NCBI GenBank assembly: GCA_963383645.1
Contig: OY726557.1
Coordinates: 157,755,599-157,819,598, forward strand
Direction: 5' to 3'
DNA length: 64,000 bases
Origin: Muscardinus avellanarius
Lineage: Eukaryota; Chordata; Mammalia; Rodentia; Gliridae
Part shown: positions 56,237 through 64,000 of the stretch, piece by piece
Position numbering within the stretch: the stretch's first letter is position 1
Layout: each line of letters opens with the position of its first letter
The notes under the pieces: generated by a model
Databases searched by the model: none
What the model was told of the DNA's origin: nothing
What the model saw: the letters and a program-made list of their open reading frames with translations, nothing else
Made by a program: the position numbers and the translations under genes

Positions 56237-57670
56237 CCAATTTTCACCAGAATTCAAGAACAAGAATGTTTTCAAGATCCAGATGTGAACGTGATGGAAC
56301 CGACCCAAGGAGATAACTTCTCAAAGAGATTTTCAGCAAAATCTCTGTGTTGGACCTCACTTTCACTCCCAACATTTTGTCCCTGGTTTCTAAAATCCTT
56401 GGCCTTTTCTGATTCTGCATGGTAGTTTGAGAGCTTTTTTATTTATTTATTTTTTATTTATTTTTTTATTGGTGCACTGTATTCATACATCTTAGTGGGA
56501 TACAAACTTTTGTAGACATACATGCACACATCGCCCAGTCAGCCCCCACCCGATCCCCACCCCATTCTCTCCCCATCCCTCCTTCCCATGCTTGGCTTAG
56601 TGGTTGACATCTAGTATTATAGCAATTTATCCAAACTTAAAAATGATAATTTCACATAACAGTTTCATTTGTCTGATACCAAGCTTTTGATGACTTAAAG
56701 ATAACATTTCAATATTTCTTTTTGCTTTCTTTCTTACCAGAGAATATTTTTTTCTTTTTTTTTTTAGGTGAAACTATCCTATATTTATATATTTATTTTT
56801 CAGAAAAAATCTATCCTAATATGGAATATGGACTCTAGATACCCAAAACGATCTTGAAAAAGAACAAAGCTAGAAGATATATATTTTCTGATTTCAAACC
56901 ATATAAAGCTACAATAATTGAAACAGTGTAGTACTGTTCCAGAGGCAGATATATAAACCATTGGAGTTAAATAAAAGCCTAGAGCTAAATTCTTCCCTAT
57001 ATTGTCAAGTTATTTTTGACAAGGTTTCCACGAACATTTGGTGGTGGAAATAATAATCTTTTAACTAAATATTGTTGAAACATAATAATTACATGGAAAA
57101 GAATAAAATTGGACCCTTACCTAATCCCATATACAAATATTAACTCAAAATAGATAAAAGACCTAAATATAAATCTTAAGACTGTAAACTTTTAGGAGAA
57201 AATCTGGGTCATAAAACCTCACAACATTGAAATTGGCAGTGATTTCTTGGATATGATTTCAATGGCACAGGCAACAGAAGAGTATACAAACTTCCTAAAA
57301 AATAAAAAAAATTGTATATCCAAAGACAATGTAAACAGAGTTAAAAGTTACTAATAGAATGGGATAAAATATTTCCAAATGCTATATCTGAAGGTATATT
57401 AATATTCCAACTAGACATCCTAAAAATTAACAACAATAAAGGCAAAGAATACAATTTAGAGATAGGTAAAAGACTAACATAAATAATGAATCTCCACAGA
57501 TAACCAATCTTAGTTGTCTGTTGAATGGAAAATCTTGTTTCTCTGGTTCTGGTGTGTGTTACCTATTTCTTCTTTGTAGTTAATCTCGTTGAGTATTTTC
57601 TCTAGCGCTGGTTTTGAAGACATAAGTTCCTTCAGTTTCTGTTTGTCATGGAAGCTTCTTATTTCTCCAT

Positions 57671-58471
57671 CTAATTTGATAGAAATTTTGCTGGGTAGAA
57701 AATTTTTGGCTGGAAGTTGTTTTCTTTCAGAGTTTGGAATATGTTACTCCAAGCCCTTCTGGCTCTCATGACTTGGTTTGGGAAGTCTGGAGTGATTCTA
57801 ATTGGTTTGCCTCTGAATGTCACTTGGCCCTTTGTTTTTGTTGCCTTTAAGATTCTCTGCTTGGCTTCCACATTGGTCATTTTGACATTTATGTGACGTG
57901 GGGATCCTCTTCTCCGATCCTGTCTAAAGGGAGTTCTATAAGTTTCCTGGACCTGTGTATCGACCTCTTGCTCTATGTTTGGAAAATTTTCTGCTATTAC
58001 TTCCTTGAAGAGATTGTTGATCCCTTTGGTTTCACTTTCTTTTCCCTCCTCTATTCCAATTATTCTTAGGTTAACTCTCTTAAAATGGGCCCATATTTCT
58101 TCAATGTCAGATTCCTGCTGTCGGATATTTTTTTCTAGATTAGAAACTATGCGTTCGTTTTTGGAATGATCATCTTCTAAGAGCGAGATTCTGTTCTCCA
58201 TGTAGTCTAATCGGTTGTTCGTGCTTTGAATTGAGGCCTTTACTTCATTAATTGCATCCTTTATCTCTTTTTGGCTCTCTCTGAATTCTTTTCGAAGCAC
58301 CTCTATTATTTCTACAGTTATTTTCCTGATTTGATCTTCTAGAAATCTCTGATTTTCTGTTTTATCGGGTTCTGATGTTGTGGGGTTGTGGGCATTCATT
58401 GCTCCAGTGTTATTCCTCTTTCCCATGATTTCGGAAGTTTGTGCCTTCTCTGGGTTCTTCCCTTGGGTCAC
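57671..58471 (-). pseudogene. L1 ORF1 (RNA-binding protein), frame-shifted near its end
   Basis: 266-residue frame of the L1 ORF1 nucleic-acid chaperone. It has an N-terminal low-complexity part, a coiled coil at about 40-135 (LEDQIRKITVEII... through ...RQQESDIEEIW), an RRM-like part with VNLRIIGIEEG, and a C-terminal domain with SPRHINVKM and KGQVTFRGKPIRITPDF. A single-base difference near 57685 ends the frame early, and the usual last ~60 residues continue in another frame to about 57500. The rest is well preserved, so this L1 is relatively young. Confidence 0.88.
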
Positions 58472-59157
58472 TATGACTTCGCTTAAGGTGCTCTGGATCT
58501 CGAGTCTGTGGTATCTCTGACCCCACTACTCCTTTACTGGGTTGTATCACAGAGTCTCCGACCCAGGGTGTCGATAGAGGCTGCTTTAGACTATGGGGGG
58601 GTGCCAGGTTGCACATTCTCCTATGGTGCGATATCTCTGCCACCGCCACTCCCCCACTGGGTCAAGTCCCAGGGAGTACAGTACTGGGATTTCTCCACAT
58701 TGGCCCGCAATTTGACTCACTGTTCTTGAGTACGCAGATGTAGCTGTACTGGACCTGGTGAATTCACTGCTGCTGCCGCCGGTGGCAATATGGCACTGCT
58801 GCCATGCCCTCGGCCGTGAGGCTGGCATATTTTTTCTTCTCTGGTTTTGAGTTCCACTCTGAGTCCCTGCAGCGTGTGCTGAGCTCAGCCACTGGGAGCT
58901 TTAGATGCTCTCTGCGCCAAAAGATCCCACCTGGTTGTTCCGCAGCGGCTCACCTCGGCTTGCTGTAGCCGTCCGGTGAATTCCCGCTGCCGCTGGCAGT
59001 ATGGCGCTGCTGCCGCGTCCTCAGGCGTGAGGCCGGTGTATCTCCTCTGTGGCTCTGAGCTTTGTTCTCATTCCGCTTTCTCTCTGGAGCCTGGTGATTT
59101 TTTTGTTTCTTTGGTGATGGTGTTTTCTGGCTATGAAAGGTGCTGATTTTGTGGTCA
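58472..59157 (-). mobile_element. L1 5' UTR with two tandem monomer-like units
   Basis: GC-rich sequence directly before ORF1. Two similar segments about 230 bp apart (58740-58850 and 58965-59075) share 'ggtgaattc', 'gctgctgccg'-type runs and a gtgaggc motif. The more ORF1-proximal unit has the minus-strand word gccatattgcc, close to a YY1 site. Tandem 5' monomers are known from mouse L1 promoters. Confidence 0.6.
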
Positions 59158-59171
59158 TTTGAGAGCTTTTT

Positions 59172-59394
59172 AATCTACAACCAAGAACTCAGGTGTCTAG
59201 GGATTATTAGAACAATCTTCAATTTTTCATCTGCTCCTGTCTTGTCTCCTATTCTTTCTTTTCTTAAATATATATTTAAGAAAAAAACCATATATTTGTT
59301 GTTTGTTTAGAAACAGGTCTCTAAATATAGAATACATTCAAAAAATTAAAAATCTTAGGTCTTCGGTTTCATAATAATTTTTACTTATTGTTTT
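59172..59394. other. Unassigned sequence flanking L1
   Basis: Short AT-rich stretch, no gene. Its end (59350-59440) is similar to 60850-60935. Confidence 0.4.
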
Positions 59395-59775
59395 TGTGGT
59401 ACTGAAGATTGAACCTGGGTGGAGGAGTTTCTACCTCTGAGCTACACTCCCTGCTCTATTCTATTTTCAAACAGGGTCTCACTAAGTTACTATGTGCTAA
59501 GTGAATCTTCTTTTTTTTTTTTTTTGGTGGTGGTACTGGGGTTCCTGGAAGCCCTCCTACCTCTGGGCTACACTCCCAGACCCATTTTTACATTTTTATT
59601 TGGAAACAGGGTCTCCTAAGCCAGCGCACATGGCTGGCTTCAAACCTGCGCGATCCTCCTGTCTCTGCCTCCCAAGCGCGGGGATTACAAGCGTGCGCCA
59701 CCACGCCCGGCTGAATTTTCTTTCTCAGCCTTCATAGTACTAGGATTACAGGCATGCACCATGATAACCAGCTCA
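59395..59775 (-). mobile_element. SINE nested in another SINE
   Basis: An older minus-strand SINE (59395-59515 and 59715-59775) is split by a younger one of the 'ggggttcctggaagccct' subfamily (59516-59713). Near-identical ctgaattttctt and gtgaatcttctt border the younger element. Confidence 0.85.
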
Positions 59776-59819
59776 GTTTCATAAGTTTTAATGATTGTAT
59801 ACAATCATAAAAGTATCAA

Positions 59820-60080
59820 AGTGAGATATAGGACTACTCGGGTACCCCATAATATTCTCTTATGCTTCCAACTTCTCAGCAGTTCCCTCTCCCCACTAGA
59901 AGCAACTACTTTCTAGCTTCTATGACCACAGCTTGGTTTAGCCTGTACCTGGAAAGAATACAAATAGAATCTTGAGTTTTCACTTGGATCTGACCTCTTT
60001 GGCCCAGCTTGATGTTTCTGAGGTTAATCTTGCAGCATAAACCAGCAGTTCATTCCTTTATATTGATGAATACTATTTGA
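59820..60080 (+). mobile_element. L1M 3'-region remnant
   Basis: Matches 11490-11730 in direct orientation ('cttgatgtttctgaggtt', 'gcagttcattccttta'). Confidence 0.62.
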
Positions 60081-60084
60081 ATAG

Positions 60085-60800
60085 AAGTGGAGCTGGGGTT
60101 CAGGCTCAAAGACGGTTCAGTCAACCCTGCAAGGACTTCTGGAGCTGAACTGGCCCTGAGATGTCCTGAGTGCAGCAGAGATGGCCAAACTTTTATACCC
60201 CAGCATTGAGCAGTCATTGGGTGGGGGCTGAGAAGGGGCACAGGCTTGGGTGAGGCAGCTCTCCACAGCTGAAGGAGCTGACAGCTGAGGGCTGTCCTCC
60301 TCCTGTACGCCGGGATGGTAAGATTTATCAGAAGGACAAAAGGCCTCAAAGTCTCAGCAGCTCATCAGAGAAAAGTGTATTCCTTGCTCATGCAAGACCA
60401 ACTTCCAAGGCAATGCAGTGTACTTGCATCTCGTGGCTCCAACATCTCAGGATGGGCTTAGTCTCCCTTTGGGTGAGGTGTCTCCTCACATCCTGTCTGT
60501 GCTGGAGTCCCTGAGCTCAGCCTCTCAGCTTCCTTTGCCACACAATAAAGCTCCATATTGTGTTATATTAAAATAGACAAAGTTGCCAACATGCAAGGGA
60601 TAGGAATGAAGATATATTTTTTGCTGCTCTTTATCTAGAACTTCAGACATGCACCAATTTTTCATTATTTTTCAGATTGACCAGGTGGTTTAAATTCCAG
60701 ATTTGAGGGGTAGAGTGGGGAAGGAAAGGTGGTTTGTAAGAGAGAAGTAGCTTGCCTCTAAGAAATATGTCTCTCTGCTTACAAACTTTCATTTTCCACT
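60085..60800. repeat. LTR-like dispersed repeat, copy B
   Basis: Direct-orientation partner of 13305-14050, with the minus-strand TATAAAAG at about 60192-60199 and plus-strand AATAAA at 60544-60549. Preceded in both places by the same L1M remnant, so it may be a segmental duplication rather than two independent insertions. Confidence 0.45.
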
Positions 60801-60849
60801 TCCAAAGTATATTCTTAATTTTTCCACTCTGTGTATTCTCAGTGTTAAA

Positions 60850-61280
60850 TAGGTCTTCGGTTTTATAATGATTTTTACTTATTGTTTTTGTGGTACTGGG
60901 GATTGAACCTGGGTGGAGGGGTTTCTACCTCCATGGTTAAAACCATGACTCTTGTTTGAATTATCTATATGGTCTAACTGCTGCTTCTCCTGCCCCCACA
61001 GTTTCCATATTTATTGTTTAAATATGTAAAGTACAGCATGTCAAGTGCAGTTTTAAACTTTTTGAGGGGTGGGGGTACTGGGGATTGAATCCAGGGGCAT
61101 TCAACTTCACAGCAACATCCCCAAACCTATTTTTTTTTATTGTTTTTAATTTGAAACAGGTTTTCCCTAGGTTGCTGAGGACCTCAATGGGTAGCTGAGG
61201 CTGGCCATGAACCTGCAGTCCTCCTGTCTCAGCCTCCCAACTACTGGTATTACAAGTGTACATTACCGTGTCCCACTGAG
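60850..61280 (-). mobile_element. SINE fragment and SINE
   Basis: An ID-like half is at 60885-60935, with flanking text also seen at 59350-59440. A full minus-strand SINE is at 61065-61280. Confidence 0.78.
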
Positions 61281-61519
61281 TTTTAAAGTTCTAATCCCTT
61301 CTCATTTCAAGGTAAAAAAAAATTCAACATTTAACATGAGGAACCAGTCCCACAGGCTCTGCCCCGCCTCTCTTCCTCTCTGTGGCCCAGACACAAAGGA
61401 GCTTCCTTCCTAATCCTGGAAAGGTGACTCACCTTAGCTTCATGTCACAGCTACGGTCCACACTGGTCCCTGCAAGTGAACGTGATGCTCTGGACCTCCC
61501 CCACCCCTTTTTTTTCACT
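61281..61519. other. Unassigned sequence
   Basis: No gene is recognised. It may be a further part of the L2 remnant that follows. Confidence 0.35.
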
Positions 61520-61705
61520 TGGGCATTAAAAGTGTCTCCTGCTCTGTGAAGCCTCCCCTAACCAGGGACCCAGGCCAGCACCTTACCATTCTTTTTTATT
61601 GTTCAATTGTACTTTGGTTTCTTCACCACACACATTACTAATTGAAATGGACTTGTCAATTGATTTATGGACTTGTTTCCTGAAGTGAATAAATGAACGT
61701 GAAAT
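61520..61705 (+). mobile_element. L2 3' remnant
   Basis: Phrases 'tgaagcctcccctaaccag' and 'gaagtgaataaatgaacg' resemble the L2 3' end. Diverged, from memory of the consensus. Confidence 0.55.
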
Positions 61706-62603
61706 ATATGCACATGTTCAAAGTCATTGGTCTTGAAGAGAGTCCAGGGATGGCACTTTTTCCTTTTTTTTTTTTTTTCTTATCTCTCCCAGCAATGTAG
61801 GTACTACTGTGGAGCCAAACAGATCTACACATCACCCCGAACCACGGCTGCAACCGAATACCCCTAGGAAGATAGCCAGGAGTCAAAATGCACCCACAAA
61901 CTCATTCACATTCACCACACAGTTTAAATAGTTAATAAAAATAAATTTGTCTAAAATGCTTTGAAACAAGAAAAATGAATAAAAGAACCTTTGCCACCTG
62001 CCTCACTGTTTGAAACTACAATGAGAGAAATAGAGTCAGATTCTAACATTGTTTTGTTATGTTACCTTTAATATATGTGTGAACCAATACTGGGTGACAA
62101 CACATTTTCAATAGATCAATAACTTAGAAAGGCCACACGCTTTTTTTCTGTGACTCTATTAACCTAATTGGTTAAAATGTCTCATTTTGCAAGAATCCGG
62201 TGAGGTTCTAAAGGGAGGAAAGGGAAGAAAATTGAAGGAGAATCAAAGCCCAGCATCCTCCAAAGTTGGTTCAGCGGATGGGATACTGGGGGTAATGATC
62301 AGGTTTCAGCAATCTCAACAGAACCTACTTCTCAGAAACAAAGCGTATTCAGCGGATGGAAACTTGCTGGACACACAGAAGTACTCGAGTCCAAGGAGGA
62401 AGAACAGTTCCGGGAGGAAGAACAAAAGTATGGCAAATTTAGTAACTACTACAGATTTTGTGAGGTTGAGGGGCGTGGCGGGAGAGACTCTCACGCACAC
62501 CTAGTAAACCGCAAACTTGCTTCAAGTTCCGGGATAGACATTTGCCTGTTCCTGGAAAACTTTCATGCAGCAGAGCACTGAGCTATCTAGGTAGTCCCGG
62601 GGC
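61706..62603. other. Sequence downstream of copy 5, no gene recognised
   Basis: It contains a plus-strand open frame of 105 codons (62187-62504, basic and serine-rich, no recognised domain) that may be chance. It is probably the 3' UTR and flank of copy 5 read on the other strand. It shares no obvious similarity with the 3' UTRs of copies 2-4. Confidence 0.4.
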
Positions 62604-64000
62604 TTAGGGGTCTGAAGTCAGGCAGCATTCGGAAGCCACAGCAGACTGCTGTACGCCCGGGCTCAAGGGTACAGGGTTGGCCACCAAAACTCTACGAGTG
62701 GTGCGCTCTGCGCCTCCCAACAGGCGCCTCTTGGCTGGAGCCTGGAGGCTCTGATCCTGAAGCCCTACTTCCCGGGGGCGACGAACAGGACCTCGTCTGC
62801 CAGACAGACCCAGGTTGGGTGGCGGGGCTGGGTCGGGCTCCTCGGAGTTGTGGACTTCGGCTTTAGACTGGGCAGCCTTGTCTCTGGCAGCTGATGGTAG
62901 CTCTGTCTCAGAGCACAGCTGGGCGCTGCAGGGAGTCTCGCTGCCTGAGGCCTTGGGCAGAGGAGTCTGCGGGGCCTGGCGGACTGGGAGGTGCTTCAGA
63001 GCCGGGGAAGGTCTCTTGGACGCGAGGGCGTCCCTCCAGGTGCTCAGCCCCTGTTTGGTGGGCGCCGGGGGCTCCGCGTGGTCCACGACCGTCCGGTCTC
63101 GCCCGCGTTTCCACAGCGCGTAGCGCTCAGGCTGCAGGATGCGCACGAAGGCGTCCATGGAGAAGCTCACCCCGGCCTCCCCGCAGCGGCACCGAGACGC
63201 CACTTTGCCATAATCGACCCACCGCGGCGTGGCGAAGTTGATGGCCTCGGCGCAGTTGAAGCCATGGTTGAAGCCCGCGTGGTAGCCGAAGGGAAAAGTG
63301 ACCATGAACTCGCCGGCCTCCTGGGTCACGCGGCTGAACGGGATGCCATTCTCCTTGAGCACCGTGGGCGAGATGAGCGCCACCTTGTGGCGCAGGAAGG
63401 CCTCGCAGCCCCGGGAGCTGCCCGGGAACAGCGCCCTGGCCAGGCGCTCCAGGCGCTGCCCATGCTCCGGGGGCACCGCGTACCACGTCTTGGGCGACCC
63501 GAGGTGCAGGTAGTTGATGCTGTAAAGGTCCATGTCCTCCGTGTGCCAAGCAAAAGTGGTCTTCCACATGCCAAAGTACAGGTAGGGGGTGTTCACGCCC
63601 TCGATCACCACTCCACACTCCTGCTCCAGCAGGTCCTGGATAGTTCCCAGGTGTGCCAGGTTCCACTCCTTGGTGTTGGCATCAAATAAAGAGCCGCTGA
63701 CATCAGCGCCATAAATGGGCGAGTCGTAGAGACGGTTCTTCCAATACTTTCTCTCCAGATCCTCAAAATTCAGGTGTGGGGGAGTCTGGTGTTTTGGGCT
63801 GTTGGCCAGTAGGCGATACTCCCCCACTGTCATGGCTTTCTTCTTTTTGTGGTACTGAGTAAATACCCCTGCCTGCCCAGAGACCACCTGCTGCAGGGGA
63901 GCTGCTATTAAGATGTCACTTATATCATCGTAGGACTGCCTGGCCCCCCATCCCTTTGGTGGAATTACCTTGGCAAGACCAGCCCTGTGTGCACCTTGGG
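62604..64000 (-). CDS. KDM4D: KDM4D-like lysine demethylase, copy 5 (5' end outside window)
   Basis: The open frame runs to the window edge. Residues 38 onward ([18 protein letters not shown]) are visible, so the full protein should be about 501 residues. JmjC with H189, E191, H277, Y133, N199, K207 and zinc ligands C235, H241, C307 and C309 is intact in family numbering. M269 is specific to this copy. Predicted H3K9me2/me3 demethylase. The tail starts [12 protein letters not shown] as in copy 4, then is unique. It has [11 protein letters not shown] in place of the RG repeat, [10 protein letters not shown] (AKRRLL at 459-464), and ends [23 protein letters not shown]. The PVPLSPG ending resembles human KDM4D as remembered, and the length is close to 523. 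It is thus a candidate for the ancestral KDM4D orthologue, which is an inference. The promoter and start lie beyond 64000. Confidence 0.92.
   Translation of the reverse strand, partial: QGAHRAGLAKVIPPKGWGARQSYDDISDILIAAPLQQVVSGQAGVFTQYHKKKKAMTVGEYRLLANSPKHQTPPHLNFEDLERKYWKNRLYDSPIYGADVSGSLFDANTKEWNLAHLGTIQDLLEQECGVVIEGVNTPYLYFGMWKTTFAWHTEDMDLYSINYLHLGSPKTWYAVPPEHGQRLERLARALFPGSSRGCEAFLRHKVALISPTVLKENGIPFSRVTQEAGEFMVTFPFGYHAGFNHGFNCAEAINFATPRWVDYGKVASRCRCGEAGVSFSMDAFVRILQPERYALWKRGRDRTVVDHAEPPAPTKQGLSTWRDALASKRPSPALKHLPVRQAPQTPLPKASGSETPCSAQLCSETELPSAARDKAAQSKAEVHNSEEPDPAPPPNLGLSGRRGPVRRPREVGLQDQSLQAPAKRRLLGGAERTTRRVLVANPVPLSPGVQQSAVASECCLTSDP

Larger units (their letters stand above)
56440..59157 (-). 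mobile_element. Rearranged L1 with target-site duplications
   Basis: The 14-bp tttgagagcttttt flanks it (56426-56439 and 59158-59171), marking one insertion. From right to left: 5' UTR (58472-59157), ORF1 (57671-58471 plus a shifted end to about 57500), then 56800-57500 with L1 ORF2/3'-type sequence in the opposite orientation, and an L1 3' end with T-rich terminus (56440-56640). Most of ORF2 is absent. It cannot be autonomous. Confidence 0.75.

Noticed and set aside
57671..58471. Possible host gene encoding a coiled-coil protein
   Set aside because: The coiled coil, RRM-like part and GKPIRITPDF-type domain identify it as L1 ORF1 in an inserted element.
63887..63889. GTG as the start codon of copy 5
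   Set aside because: The frame continues unbroken to the window edge with family sequence ([10 protein letters not shown]). The real ATG should lie about 37 codons beyond 64000.

Overview
The window looks like nuclear DNA of a rodent, most likely a squirrel relative (Sciuridae or close kin). It is packed with short interspersed elements that join a B1-like half to a tRNA/ID-like half, the B1-dID composite type known from squirrels and dormice. It also holds L1, L1M, MIR, L2, MER5-type and LTR remnants and many (CA)n, (TTTA)n and (TA)n microsatellites. The genus is not resolved. No bacterial-style features are present.

The genes are five copies of an intronless-CDS KDM4D-like histone H3K9 demethylase: 2159-3592 (-), 23030-24766 (+), 29521-31431 (-), 44171-45853 (-) and 62604-64000 (-, cut by the window edge). 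All five keep an open reading frame with every Fe(II), 2-oxoglutarate and zinc ligand of the JmjC domain that falls inside the window. Their first ~345 residues are nearly identical. The C-terminal tails differ strongly in sequence and length (477, 578, 636, 560 and about 501 residues). Copies 2 and 3 carry an expanded Arg-Gly repeat in the tail, and copy 3 ends in a divergent 74-residue extension.

Upstream of each of the four complete copies, in the same orientation, lies a recognisable module: a TATA-like box, about 80 bp of putative non-coding exon 1 and a GT splice donor. It pairs with a conserved polypyrimidine-AG acceptor 200 nt before the ATG. The inferred gene is therefore a non-coding exon, an intron of 2.2-5.5 kb, and a single coding exon.

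Region by region: 0-13 kb has MER5 fragments, copy 1, a broken L1 ORF2 and copy 1's promoter module. The 13-14 kb stretch holds an LTR-like repeat. The 14.3-21 kb stretch is a 3.3-kb tandem duplication that gives copy 2 two promoter modules. About 15.8-25.9 kb and 43.0-53.1 kb are the arms of a large inverted repeat, each with one gene (copies 2 and 4). The 17-kb spacer between them holds copy 3, whose 3' region was altered and carries an old LTR, and a processed TP53 pseudogene (36.25-38.05 kb). The 53-62 kb stretch is repeat-rich, with MIR, L1M, a rearranged L1 with target-site duplications, an L2 remnant and a second LTR-like copy. Copy 5 starts the right edge.

The most noteworthy aspect is a locally amplified demethylase family with uniform catalytic cores, mosaic tails and a co-duplicated promoter. 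It is arranged in direct and inverted copies that would favour continuing gene conversion.
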